Program-made: the position numbers and the translations under genes
Shown: piece by piece, positions 53,857 through 62,085 of the stretch
Layout of the letters: each line of letters begins with the position of its first letter
Numbering within the stretch: the first letter of the stretch is position 1
Assembly: GCA_009720755.1 (NCBI GenBank)
Contig: WNKV01000002.1
Span: 310,001-374,000, forward strand
Source of the DNA: Rhodoplanes serenus
GTDB taxonomy: Bacteria > Pseudomonadota > Alphaproteobacteria > Rhizobiales > Xanthobacteraceae
Reading direction: 5' to 3'
Length of the DNA stretch: 64,000 bases
The notes under the pieces: model-generated
Database searches by the model: none
What the model saw: only the letters and a program-made list of their open reading frames with translations
Told to the model about the DNA's origin: nothing

Positions 53857-54645
53857 ATGACCGCGTCGCCCGCCGATTCCTGCCTCGTCTCCGAGTCTCG
53901 TCCGTCACCGAACCACGGCCCGCGGGCCGGCGGCTGCGAGCCCGACCTTCTCGTCCTGCACTATACCGGCATGCCCAGCACCGCCGAGGCGCTCGCCCGG
54001 CTGTGCGATCCGGCCGCCGAGGTCTCGTCCCACTATCTCGTCCGCGAGGACGGCACCGTCGTGCAGATGGTCGCCGAGGCCCGCCGCGCCTGGCACGCGG
54101 GCGCCTCCTGCTGGGGCGGCGAGGGCGACGTCAACTCCCGCTCGATCGGCATCGAGATCGCCAATCCGGGCCACGATTTCGGCGCGCCGCCCTATCCCGA
54201 CGCGCAGATCGAGGCGGTGATCGCGCTCGCCCGCGACATCGTGCTTCGACGCCGCGTCAGGGCCGATCATGTGCTCGGCCATTCGGATGTCGCGCCGGCC
54301 CGCAAGCGCGATCCCGGCGAGGGCTTTCCGTGGCGGCGGCTGGCGGCGGGCGGTGTCGGCCTGTGGGTGGAGCCCGTCGGCCTCGCCGAGCCCGGCCCGG
54401 TGCTCGCCCCCGGCGACCGCGGCGACGATGTCGCCGCCTTGCAGGCGGCGCTCGCCGACTACGGCTTCCCGGTGCCGCGCGACGGCGTGTACGAGGCCGA
54501 GATGGCGGCGGTGGTGGCCGCCTTCCAGCGGCATTTCCGTCCCGCCCGCATCGACGGCATCGCCGACGCCTCGACCCGCGCCACGCTGACGCGGCTGCGC
54601 GCCGCACGAGCCCGGCTGATCACCGCCGATCCGGTGCTCGGCTGA
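53857..54645 (+). CDS. AmpD-like N-acetylmuramoyl-L-alanine amidase with peptidoglycan-binding domain
   Basis: A 262-residue zinc amidase. Amidase_2 domain (about 27-160): zinc ligands His35 (LLVLHYTGM), His142 (LGHSDVAP) and Asp152 (RKRDPG), catalytic Glu100 (IGIEIANPG). A PG_binding_1 domain follows (about 185-250, LAPGDRGDDVAALQAALADYGF). No signal peptide, so cytoplasmic AmpD/AmiD-like murein recycling is likely; the dipeptide epimerase in this window would work in the same recycling route. ATG 53857. Convergent with the LysR gene (9 bp gap). Confidence 0.9.
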   Translation: MTASPADSCLVSESRPSPNHGPRAGGCEPDLLVLHYTGMPSTAEALARLCDPAAEVSSHYLVREDGTVVQMVAEARRAWHAGASCWGGEGDVNSRSIGIEIANPGHDFGAPPYPDAQIEAVIALARDIVLRRRVRADHVLGHSDVAPARKRDPGEGFPWRRLAAGGVGLWVEPVGLAEPGPVLAPGDRGDDVAALQAALADYGFPVPRDGVYEAEMAAVVAAFQRHFRPARIDGIADASTRATLTRLRAARARLITADPVLG

Positions 54646-54654
54646 CCTCCGGCC

Positions 54655-55596
54655 TCAGGCCGAGTCAGCGCCGCGCACCCGGGCGTGCCCGGCCTTGGCG
54701 CGCCACGGCGCATCGGCGAACCGCTCCACCAGAAAATCGATGAACACCCGCACCTTGAGCATGCGGTGGCGGCCCTGCGGGTAGACCGCCGAGAGCGGCA
54801 CCGGCTCGACCAGATGGTGATCGACGAGCAGCGGCACCAGCTCGCCGCGGCGTACCGCATTGCCGACCAGAAGATCGCTGAGATGGACGAGGCCGGCCCC
54901 CCCGATGGCGAGCCGCAACGCCGCCTCGGCGTCGTCCACCACCAGCCGGCCCTGGGCCTCGAAGGTGCGGATCTCGTTGCCGTCGCGAAACGGCCAGAAA
55001 TTGATCGACGGCACCGAGGAGAGCACGAGGCAGTCGTGGCCGGCGAGGTCCTCGGGCGTGCGCGGCACGCCGCGCCGCTCCAGATAGGCGGGGGCCGCGA
55101 AGATGCCGCGCTCGGTATGGGCGAAGCGGCGGGCGACCAGCGAGCGGTCGGCGATCGGTCCCAGGCAGATCGCCACGTCGGCATTCTCCACCAGGTTGTC
55201 GACCCGGTCGGTCACCGTGATGTCGATCTCGATCTCCGGGTAGCGGGCCAGGAAGTCCGGCAGGGCGCGCGCCAGCTCGTGCAGCATGAAGGCGCTGCCG
55301 GTATTCAACCGCAGCTTGCCGCGCGGCGTGGTGCTGGCGCGGGCCACCTCGGTCTCGGCGTCGTCGATGGCGCCCAGGATGTCGCGGGCGCGGACCAGAT
55401 AGGTCTCCCCCTCCGGGGTGAGGGCGAGACGCCGTGTTGTGCGGTGCAGCAGGCGGACCCCCAGCCGGTCCTCTAGGCGAGAAACCAGCTTGGAGACCGC
55501 CGAGGGGGTGAGGCCCAGATCGTCCGCGGCGGCCGAGAAGCTGCCCCGCTGGACAACCTGGACGAAGGCGCGCATGTCGGAGATCTGGTCGGTCAT
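54655..55596 (-). CDS. LysR family transcriptional regulator
   Basis: A 313-residue regulator. N-terminal winged helix-turn-helix with VVQRGSFSAAADDLGLTPSAVSKLVSRLE (about 14-42), then a substrate-binding domain of the CrgA/DsdC-like group (RLNTGSAFMLHELARALPDFLARYPEIEIDITVTD). The effector is unknown. It is divergently placed next to a small ORF (55705-55899) that it could control; LysR regulators often act on divergent neighbours. Confidence 0.92.
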   Translation of the reverse strand: MTDQISDMRAFVQVVQRGSFSAAADDLGLTPSAVSKLVSRLEDRLGVRLLHRTTRRLALTPEGETYLVRARDILGAIDDAETEVARASTTPRGKLRLNTGSAFMLHELARALPDFLARYPEIEIDITVTDRVDNLVENADVAICLGPIADRSLVARRFAHTERGIFAAPAYLERRGVPRTPEDLAGHDCLVLSSVPSINFWPFRDGNEIRTFEAQGRLVVDDAEAALRLAIGGAGLVHLSDLLVGNAVRRGELVPLLVDHHLVEPVPLSAVYPQGRHRMLKVRVFIDFLVERFADAPWRAKAGHARVRGADSA

Positions 55597-55704
55597 TGTT
55601 TCCCTGCATTCACGTCTGGTTTTCTTGGCCAGCGGATTATGTCTGCAAGAATGTTGAATAGATCAGGGTCACAGCGATTTCGCTCTGTTCCGTATGTGAA
55701 AGCC

Positions 55705-55899
55705 ATGACCATCCACGACATCAAGTCCCGTTCCGACCGCTCCGGCGAGAGCACCCACGAGGCCCTGCCGCAGGGCCGCCTCCTCGACCGTCTGGCCCTG
55801 ATGGTGGGCGGCATCTTCGGCGATGCACACTATGTTCCTCCCGCAGCGCGAAACGAGCGCCGGCCGATCAAGACCTGGACGCCGGGTGGCTGGTGCTGA
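55705..55899 (+). CDS. Small hypothetical protein (64 aa)
   Basis: A possible 64-residue protein (MTIHDIKSRSDRSG... ending TWTPGGWC). Charged N-terminal half, one mildly hydrophobic stretch (LLDRLALMVGGIFGDAH), basic C-terminus. It lies divergent from the LysR gene, and a good rho-independent terminator follows 70 bp downstream, which supports a real transcript. No family recognised. An upstream in-frame ATG at 55639 exists. Confidence 0.45.
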   Translation: MTIHDIKSRSDRSGESTHEALPQGRLLDRLALMVGGIFGDAHYVPPAARNERRPIKTWTPGGWC

Positions 55900-55969
55900 A
55901 CGACGCCTGACGGCGTGTTGCCGGAGGCGGGCGGTCGGCGCTGCCCCGCCGGCCGCCGCTCCGCCGAGA

Positions 55970-56006
55970 GGCCCGGCCGGGACCGACGTCCCGCCGGGCC
56001 TTTTTT
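55970..56006 (+). terminator. Rho-independent terminator
   Basis: GC-rich stem (ggcccggccgggac with gtcccgccgggcc, one bulge, loop cgac) followed by six T at 56001-56006. Ends the transcript of the small ORF at 55705. Confidence 0.85.
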
Positions 56007-56225
56007 CTTGGCCGACCCGCATGTCGTGAGACCGGCGTCTGCCCACCGTCGAGCCAGCAACGCAACATTGCGCCGGGCTGCCCCTTGATGGCGGTTCGTT
56101 TCGACCAGTCATCAACTGGCGAAATTCGATCCGGAGCATCCAAGATCGATGTCCGAGCCGGCAGATTATCGTCGAGCCGCTCGGGAATACCATGGCGTGG
56201 CTCGTTCATTTCGAGGAGATCTGCC

Positions 56226-56444
56226 ATGCACCCCCGGTATCCGCTGTCGCATGCCGCCGCCCAGGGCCTGGTGCGCGACCCACGATCGGAGCGGCCGCTC
56301 GGCCTCGCCGCCCTGGCCAAGGCAGGATACTGCGCGGCCGGCCAGTTCTTCCGGGAGGCGTTCCGGGCCTCCCACGTCATGCCGTCGCCGATCCGTGTCC
56401 GCCAGAAGCTGGCGCCGCCCCGCATTCTCGGCCGGTCTCTCTGA
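56226..56444 (+). CDS. Small hypothetical protein (72 aa)
   Basis: A possible 72-residue basic protein (MHPRYPLSHAAAQGLVRDPR... ending PPRILGRSL), with a gaggag ribosome site 8 bp before ATG 56226. One amphipathic segment (LAALAKAGYCAAGQFFREAF). No family recognised; it lies directly upstream of rnpB and could be a chance frame. Confidence 0.4.
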   Translation: MHPRYPLSHAAAQGLVRDPRSERPLGLAALAKAGYCAAGQFFREAFRASHVMPSPIRVRQKLAPPRILGRSL

Positions 56445-56512
56445 GGCCGGTCGCTCGCCGGCATGGTGAGGCGGGCCTTGACGTCGCGGTCCCGCCTCTC
56501 CATTCCTGGCCG

Positions 56513-56916
56513 GTCAGTCGGCCGGACGGCCGCCCCGGCCGGCGCCGAAAGGTGGCCGGGGAGGAAAGTCCGGGCTCCATGGACAAGCGGTGCCGGATAA
56601 GGTCCGGCGGGGGCGACCCCAGGGACAGTGCCACAGAGAACAGACCGCCGGCGGCGCCTCGCGCGTCGTCCGGCAAGGGTGAAACGGTGCGGTAAGAGCG
56701 CACCGCGCGTCCGGCAACGGAGGCGGCACGGCAAACCCCACCGGGAGCAAAACCGAATAGGGACGGCGTGGAGGCGCGAGCCTCCGGATCGTGTCCGGGT
56801 CCAGCCGTCCGGGTAGGTCGCTCGAGGCGCCGGGCAACCGGCGTCCCAGAGGAATGGCCGTCGCGCGGCGGGCTCGCCCGTCGCCCTACAGAACCCGGCT
56901 TACAGGCCGGCTGATC
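56513..56916 (+). ncRNA. rnpB: RNase P RNA, bacterial class A
   Basis: Catalytic RNA that matures tRNA 5' ends. Seen in order: P1 5' strand gtcagtcggcc, the universal gaggaaagtccgggct (about 56571), ccacagagaacagaccgcc, ggtaagggtgaaacggtgcggtaagagcgcaccgc-type CR-II/III (gtgaaacggtgcggtaagag near 56680), gcaaaccccaccgggagcaa, agaggaatg (about 56848), and the end acagaacccggcttacaggccggctgatc that closes P1. Ends set by P1 pairing; length about 404 nt. Confidence 0.96.
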
Positions 56917-56920
56917 GTTT

Positions 56921-56951
56921 GGGGCCCGGGCGGGAGACCGTTCCGGGCCCC
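56921..56951 (+). terminator. Possible terminator hairpin after rnpB
   Basis: A 9-bp perfect stem (ggggcccgg / ccgggcccc) with a 13-base loop right after the RNase P RNA 3' end, but without a following T-run. Confidence 0.4.
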
Positions 56952-56998
56952 GCCCGTTCCGGCGCGGCCCGTCTCGCAGGTGGGCCGCGGTCGGCGGG

Positions 56999-57181
56999 TC
57001 AGTCGTGCAGGGCCGGCAGGCGGGCGAGGCGGGCCGGCAGCTCGGCCATGATGCGGCGGCGGGCGGCGGCCGAGAGGTCGGCCCATTCGGCGATCTCGTC
57101 GAGGCTGCGGCCGCAGCCGACGCAAAGTCCGCTGGCGCGGTCCACCGTGCAGACCTTGATGCAAGGTGTGTCGATCGTCAT
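56999..57181 (-). CDS. DUF1289 family Cys-rich protein
   Basis: A 60-residue protein. Four cysteines (Cys7, 11, 20, 23; CIKVCTVDRASGLCVGCGRS) precede the DEIAEW segment that defines DUF1289, probably a small iron-sulfur or zinc protein found across proteobacteria. ATG 57181. Short and standing alone on the minus strand. Biochemical role not established. Confidence 0.9.
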   Translation of the reverse strand: MTIDTPCIKVCTVDRASGLCVGCGRSLDEIAEWADLSAAARRRIMAELPARLARLPALHD

Positions 57182-57365
57182 CGCGGTTTCAGATCACCTC
57201 CGCCGGCCCTCCGCGTGGAGCGCACGACATCCTTTCGGATAGTTCATCTCGGCGCTCCTGTCGCCATCGAATCGGTGGAACGGTCGGACTCTCCATCTTG
57301 GGTCGTGGGAACGACCTGCGGGGGCTCACGTTCACCCTGCATCGTACCGATAGAGGAGGCATACG

Positions 57366-57767
57366 ATGCGTAAGCAGGTTTTGGCCGTCGCGATGGCGGC
57401 GGCAGTTCTCGGCCCGGGTGTCGCCCTGGCCCAGAACGATCCGGTGAGCGGCACGGCGCGCGGCATCGAGCATGGCGCCACGACGGGTGGGCCGGTCGGC
57501 GCGATCGTGGGCGGCGCGGCGGGTGCCGTGAGCGGCACCGCCAACATGCTGCTGGGGCCGCCCCCGGCCGAGGTGCGCACCTATGTGATGCGCGAGCGCG
57601 TTCCGTCGGTCGCGGTCGAGGAGCGGATCGTGGTCGGCCAGCCGCTGCCGCCGCGCGTCAAGCTGCATACGGTGCGGGGTCACGACGCCTACTCGTACGC
57701 GATCGTCAACGAGCAGCGCGTCGTCGTCGATCCGCGCACCCGCCGGGTGATCGAGATTTACGAGTAA
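57366..57767 (+). CDS. DUF1236 domain exported protein
   Basis: A 133-residue periplasmic protein. Signal peptide MRKQVLAVAMAAAVLGPGVALA; then a Gly-rich stretch (GGPVGAIVGGAAGAVSGTANML) that may insert in membrane, and the C-terminal DUF1236 core (LPPRVKLHTVRG...YSYAIVNEQRVVVDPRTRRVIEIYE). Common in Hyphomicrobiales, role unknown. Strong ribosome site (aggaggc) before ATG 57366. Confidence 0.9.
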   Translation: MRKQVLAVAMAAAVLGPGVALAQNDPVSGTARGIEHGATTGGPVGAIVGGAAGAVSGTANMLLGPPPAEVRTYVMRERVPSVAVEERIVVGQPLPPRVKLHTVRGHDAYSYAIVNEQRVVVDPRTRRVIEIYE

Positions 57768-57814
57768 GCTCGTTGCTTATGAGCAATACGAGATCCGGCT
57801 GATCAGTTCGAGGG

Positions 57815-57940
57815 TCATTCCAGCCGCGACGCGGCTATCCGGAATTCAGCCGAGAGCTCCGCGTTGGCCGCTGGATTCCGGGTTCGCGGCTTTGCCGCGC
57901 CCCGGAATGACGGCGCACCGATCACCCGAAAACAATACAG
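57815..57940. repeat. Dispersed intergenic repeat, inverted partner of 46171-46300
   Basis: 57895-57934 reverse-complements to a sequence differing from 46171-46210 at 2 of 40 positions. Similarity resumes further out (gccgcgaacccggaa-ccagc blocks). The two copies face each other across 11.7 kb. Confidence 0.88.
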
Positions 57941-57983
57941 GCTCGTCGCGTAAGCTCGTCACGGACGACGCCCAAAAAGCGGC

Positions 57984-58014
57984 ACGCCCGCCGGGACCGG
58001 CTCCCGACGGGCGT
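57984..58014 (+). terminator. Possible rho-independent terminator
   Basis: Stem acgcccgccggga / tcccgacgggcgt with a ccggc loop and one mismatch, then only a weak T stretch (cttcatgttt). It would end transcripts from the DUF1236 gene. Confidence 0.4.
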
Positions 58015-58035
58015 CTTCATGTTTGAATGCTGACT

Positions 58036-58225
58036 CGTCATGCCGGCATTGTGCCGGGCATCCAAGACTCTAGAGCGGACTCCGATCCAACTGGATCGGC
58101 TCCGCTCCAAAAGTCCTTGCATGATCGCATTTTCGACGGCGAACCGGCGTCCACTTCGCCGGAATATGCTCTAAGCCGAACAGCAACAAAGACGTGGATG
58201 GCCGGGACGAGCCCGGCCATGACGG
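58036..58225. repeat. Palindromic repeat array, Brucella/Rhizobium-type element
   Basis: 58069-58174 is bounded by ctctagagc and gctctaa and holds a hairpin (gagcggactccgatcca / tggatcggctccgctc) and the ccggcgtccac-ttcgccgg unit reminiscent of Bru-RS/RIME-like elements of Hyphomicrobiales. It is flanked by tcatgccggcattgtgccgggcat (58038) and a gatggccgggac...cccggccatgacgg palindrome (58195-58223). Confidence 0.7.
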
Positions 58226-58249
58226 AGGATGCAGTCCGAGAGGGCTGCC

Positions 58250-58670
58250 CTATCACCTCTCCCCGCTTGCGGGGAGAGGTCGACAGTCGCGCGCTCAGCG
58301 CGGATGTCGGGTGAGGGGGCGTCGCCGCGAGTCTCTGCGCAGCGGATGCGCCCCTCATCCGTCTCGTCGCTGCACGGCGAGCCACCTTCTCCCCGCACAC
58401 GGGGAGAAGGAAGACGCGCGGGGCGCGCCGCTCGCCTCACCTCGCCCCTCACATCGTCCTGTGGGCATCGATCACCGTCTGGCCGTCGGGGCCAGCTCGT
58501 AGCCCGGGTTGAGCGCAGCGAAACCCGGGAGTCGCTGTCACCTCGGTTCGGGCATCCCGGATTTCGCTTCGCTCAATCCAGGCTACGGCGGCGGGACGCA
58601 CTACTCATCTGTCTCCCCGCTGCGCGGCGAGACACCTTCTCCCCGCACACGGGGAGAAGGAAGAGGCGCG
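58250..58670. repeat. Dense palindromic repeat field
   Basis: Contains ctctccccgcttgcggggagag, two identical 32-bp units caccttctccccgcacacgg... at 58383-58414 and 58633-58664 (250 bp apart), and agcccgggttgagcgcagcg / cgcttcgctcaatccaggct arms facing each other (about 58500-58585). There is no coding potential in this gap between the DUF1236 gene and the TRAP receptor gene. Confidence 0.8.
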
Positions 58671-58680
58671 CGGCGCGCCC

Positions 58681-59679
58681 TCACATCTTCCTGTAAGCCT
58701 CGATCACCGCCTGTCCGTCCGGGCCGGCCTTCTTGAGCCAGTCGGCGGTGAGCTGATCGCCGATCTTGGTCAGGCCCGCCTTCAGTGTGTCGCTCGGCGG
58801 CAGCACCTTCATCTTGTTGGCGCGGAGCTGCTCCAGGTACCAGGTGGCCTTCTCCTCGGCGAGCTTCCAGCCGCGCTCCTCCGCCACCGCGGCGGCCTTC
58901 AGCAGAGCATCCTGGGTCGGCTTGTCGAGGGCGTCGAACGCGGCCTTGTTGACGAAGGTGATGTTCTTCGGAATCCACGCCTGGGTGTCGTAATAGTGGG
59001 TCATGGTCTCCCACGCCTTCGAGTCGTAGCCGGTTGAGCCCGACGTCATGAAGGCGTTGACGACCCCGGTGGCGAGCGCCTGCGGCAGCTCCGCCGCCTG
59101 GATGGTGACGGCCTGGGCGCCGACCAGCTCGGCGATGCGCGCCGTGCCGACATTGTAGGCGCGCCACTTGAGGCCCTTCATGTCCTCGACCTTGTCGAGG
59201 TCCTTCTTGGCGTAGATGCCCTGCGGCCCCCACGGCACCGCGAACAGCACCTGGAGGCCCTGGGCGGCGAGGCGCTTCTCCACCAGCGGCCGGCTCGCCT
59301 TCCACAGCTTCAGCGACTGCGGATAGCTGGTCGCCAGGAACGGCACCACGTCGACCCCGAAGATCGGGTCGTCGTTCTCGTGGATCGAGATCAGCACCTC
59401 GCCGGCCTGCGCCTGGCCGGTCTGCACGGCGCGCTTGATCTCCGGCGCCTTGAACAGCGACGCGCTGGCATGCACCGTGATCTGGAGCTTGCCGCCGGTG
59501 GCGTCGGCGACATCCTTGGCGAACGCCATCAGGTTGACGGTGTGGGGGTTGTCGGTCGGGTAGGCGGCCGGCAGGTTCCACTTGGTCTGGGCCGCGGCGG
59601 CACCGGGCAGCAGCAGCGCCGCCGCACCGGCGATGAGCGCGAGCGCGCCGAGCCGGCGCGAGACGAGCAGTCGGGTCAT
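58681..59679 (-). CDS. TRAP transporter solute-binding protein DctP
   Basis: A 332-residue periplasmic receptor. Signal peptide to about residue 31 (LALIAGAAALLLPGAAAA), then WNLPAAYPTDNPHTVNLMAFAKDVADATGGKL, the DctP opening; the carboxylate-binding region GLKWRAYNVGTARIAELVGAQ (about 158-178) contains the conserved Arg. The ATG 59679 has ggagg 8 bp upstream. Third gene of dctQ-dctM-dctP, transcribed leftward; its own membrane components are present. Ligand probably an organic acid. Confidence 0.92.
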   Translation of the reverse strand: MTRLLVSRRLGALALIAGAAALLLPGAAAAQTKWNLPAAYPTDNPHTVNLMAFAKDVADATGGKLQITVHASASLFKAPEIKRAVQTGQAQAGEVLISIHENDDPIFGVDVVPFLATSYPQSLKLWKASRPLVEKRLAAQGLQVLFAVPWGPQGIYAKKDLDKVEDMKGLKWRAYNVGTARIAELVGAQAVTIQAAELPQALATGVVNAFMTSGSTGYDSKAWETMTHYYDTQAWIPKNITFVNKAAFDALDKPTQDALLKAAAVAEERGWKLAEEKATWYLEQLRANKMKVLPPSDTLKAGLTKIGDQLTADWLKKAGPDGQAVIEAYRKM

Positions 59680-59705
59680 CGGGTGTCCTCCCATTGTTCG
59701 AGCAA

Positions 59706-61013
59706 TCACTTCGAGAAAGCCATCTCGGGCAGCAGCATGACGATGCCCGGGAACACCGTGATCAGCGCCACCGCCACCACCAGCAGCATGAAGAACGGGA
59801 TCGAGGCGCGCGCCACCGTGTAGCTGTCCTTGCCGCTCATGGTCTGGAGCACGAACAGGTTGAAGCCGACCGGCGGCGACACCTCCGCCATCTCGACCAC
59901 CAGCACCACGAAGATGCCGAACCACACGAGATCGAAGCCGGCCTGCTTGACCATCGGGATCACCACCGCGGTGGTGAGCACGATCATCGAGATGCCGTCG
60001 AGCGCGGTGCCGAGCACCACATACATCACGGTGAGTGCCGCGATCAGGGCGTAGGGGCTGAGGTTCAGGCCGCCGACCCATTCGGCCAGCGCCATCGGGA
60101 TGCCGGTATACGCCATCGCGGTGGAGAGATACGAGGCGCCGGCGAGGATCAGCATGATCATGCAGGTCACCCGCGTCGCCCCCATGACGCTCGCCCAGAA
60201 CGATTCCCACGACAGCGCGTCGTGCCACCACGCGATGGCGAGCGAGCCGAGCACGCCCCAGGCGGCGCATTCGGTGGCGGTCGCCCAGCCGAGCATCAGC
60301 GACAGGAAGACGAAGATGATGAGCAGCGCGAGCGGGATCAGCTTGGCGGATTCGGCGAGCTTCTGCCGCAACGGCAGCGGCGGGTCGGCGGGCGGCGTCT
60401 TGGCCGGGTTCATGAGCGACCAGACGATCAGGTAGCCCGAGTACAGCACCATCACCAGGAGGCCGGGCAGGAAGCCGGCCAGGAACACCTGGATGATGGA
60501 GACGTTTGCGGCCACCGCGTACACCACCATGGTGATGGAGGGCGGGATCAGGATGCCGAGGGTGCCGGCGCCGGCGAGCGAGCCGAGGCTGACCAGCTCG
60601 TCGTAGCCGCGCCGCTTCAGCTCGGGCAGCGCGATCTTGGCGACCGTCGCGCAGGTCGCGGCCGAGGAGCCGGACACCGAGCCGAAGATGCCGCAGGCCA
60701 GCACGTTGACGTGCATCAGCCGGCCCGGCAGCCAGTTGAGCCACGGGGCGAGGCCGCGGAACATCTCGTCCGAGAGCTTGGTGCGGAACAGGATCTCGCC
60801 CATCCAGATGAACAGCGGCAGGGCGGCGAGCGACCACGAGGCCGCGTTGCCCCAGATGGTGGTGGCGAGCACGCTGCCGGCCGGGATGTTGCCGCCGACG
60901 AACTGCATGCCGACCCAGCCGGACGCCATCAGGGCGACCGCGATCCACACGCCCCCGGCCAGGAGGGCGGCCAGCAGGAGCAGCAGCAGGGCTGCGATCT
61001 CGAGGAGCTCCAT
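59706..61013 (-). CDS. TRAP transporter large permease DctM
   Basis: A 435-residue membrane protein with about twelve hydrophobic helices and the DctM signatures LPLFIWMGEILFRTKLSDEMFRGLAPWLN, GSVSGSSAATCATVAKIALPELKRRGYD and SLAGAGTLGILIPPSI. Sodium-driven uptake with DctQ and DctP. Spacing to dctQ is 3 bp and to dctP 26 bp, an operon. Confidence 0.94.
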   Translation of the reverse strand: MELLEIAALLLLLLAALLAGGVWIAVALMASGWVGMQFVGGNIPAGSVLATTIWGNAASWSLAALPLFIWMGEILFRTKLSDEMFRGLAPWLNWLPGRLMHVNVLACGIFGSVSGSSAATCATVAKIALPELKRRGYDELVSLGSLAGAGTLGILIPPSITMVVYAVAANVSIIQVFLAGFLPGLLVMVLYSGYLIVWSLMNPAKTPPADPPLPLRQKLAESAKLIPLALLIIFVFLSLMLGWATATECAAWGVLGSLAIAWWHDALSWESFWASVMGATRVTCMIMLILAGASYLSTAMAYTGIPMALAEWVGGLNLSPYALIAALTVMYVVLGTALDGISMIVLTTAVVIPMVKQAGFDLVWFGIFVVLVVEMAEVSPPVGFNLFVLQTMSGKDSYTVARASIPFFMLLVVAVALITVFPGIVMLLPEMAFSK

Positions 61014-61016
61014 CGG

Positions 61017-61562
61017 TCACACGCCGCTCTGGATCGCCTGCTCGACGACCTCTTCGGCGGTCTTCGGCTTGGGCTTCTCGTAGCGCGGCTCACCGCCGCG
61101 CACGACATGGACGAGCTCGTCGACCAGCGCGATCGCCAGGATGACGAGGCCGCCGGTGAAGCCGAGCTGGGGAATCCACAAGGGGATCGCGATGACGCCC
61201 TGGGTCATGTCGGCGAAGCGCCACGAGTACCAGGTCATCACCACGGCGTTCCAGGCGAAGAAGCCGACGAAGCCGCAGCCGACCACGAGCGCGGTGATCT
61301 CGAACGGCCGCCGCGCCCGCTCCGACAGGGTGTCGATCAGAAGGCCGACCCGGATCATCTCGCCGGCGCGGAACGTGTGGGCGAGGCCGAGGAACGCCAT
61401 CGCGGCCATGCACCACGACACGATGTCGTCGCCCGCCGGCAGGTTGATGCCGAGCGGCCGGCCGGCCGACAGCACCATCATCAGAACGAAGATGAGGACG
61501 AGGAAGCCGCCGGCCAGCCAGCCGGCGACGAGATACAGCGTATCGAGCGCGGTGCGGATCAT
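61017..61562 (-). CDS. TRAP transporter small permease DctQ
   Basis: A 181-residue protein with four hydrophobic helices (about 8-32, 48-66, 88-110, 130-152) and the DctQ features DIVSWCMAAMAFLGLAHTFRAGEMIRVGLLID. It stabilises the DctM permease. ATG 61562 gives the normal N-terminus; the reading frame is open upstream without similarity. First gene of the dctQMP operon. Confidence 0.9.
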   Translation of the reverse strand: MIRTALDTLYLVAGWLAGGFLVLIFVLMMVLSAGRPLGINLPAGDDIVSWCMAAMAFLGLAHTFRAGEMIRVGLLIDTLSERARRPFEITALVVGCGFVGFFAWNAVVMTWYSWRFADMTQGVIAIPLWIPQLGFTGGLVILAIALVDELVHVVRGGEPRYEKPKPKTAEEVVEQAIQSGV

Positions 61563-62085
61563 GACGTACCGTGTGGGCCGCCGTGGGGGCGGAAAGGACA
61601 GGGCGTGACGTGACGACGTCTCATCCTGATCTGCGGGCCGTCCCCTGCGCAAGGGCGTCGCGGGTGAGATGGCGGGTGGGTCCACGAACTTTGTCGACGA
61701 AGCAGGGGTGGGCGGGTGAGGCGGATGCAGGCGCCGTGCGACGCAGCAAGAAGCGCGCCACGCCTCGTCCCTGGCCCCGGGGCGGCACGTCGGGTCGAGG
61801 CGCCGCTGGCCCGATCGCATTGCGGCACGGGGGCGGCGTGCCATTCCGCATCGCCGCGCGGCTATTTTCCGTGCAGGCTGCCGCACTCGCGGGCCGCCGG
61901 GGCGGCCGCTCGGCAGCACCGCTGCGACGGGTCGCCGCGGCGCCGCCCGAACCCCATCGCAGGGGTCCCGGGCGCTCCGCCCGCCCTCCTTGGTGGCGGC
62001 GGCACCTCGGTCCGCGGTGCAATTCGAAATTTTTCCTTAACGGTCCGCCAACCATAGTCGGGGCGGAGTCGAGAGGAGCACCGCC
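61563..62085. other. Intergenic region between dctQMP and ftsW
   Basis: A 523-base divergent gap. The last 60 bases before ftsW are AT-richer (aaatttttccttaacgg near 62030) and likely carry the ftsW promoter. No MraZ-type TGGG series, RNA gene or repeat copy was recognised; short ORFs look spurious. In most relatives murD would precede ftsW here. Confidence 0.5.

Noticed and set aside
46168..57940. Mobile element bounded by inverted repeats at 46171 and 57895
   Set aside because: The interior holds conserved housekeeping genes (mraZ-ftsI, rnpB) and no transposase or integrase; an inversion between dispersed repeats is a better explanation.
58250..58670. CRISPR array suggested by repeated 32-bp units
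   Set aside because: Only two copies 250 bp apart, each a palindrome of a dispersed family; no regular spacers or cas genes.
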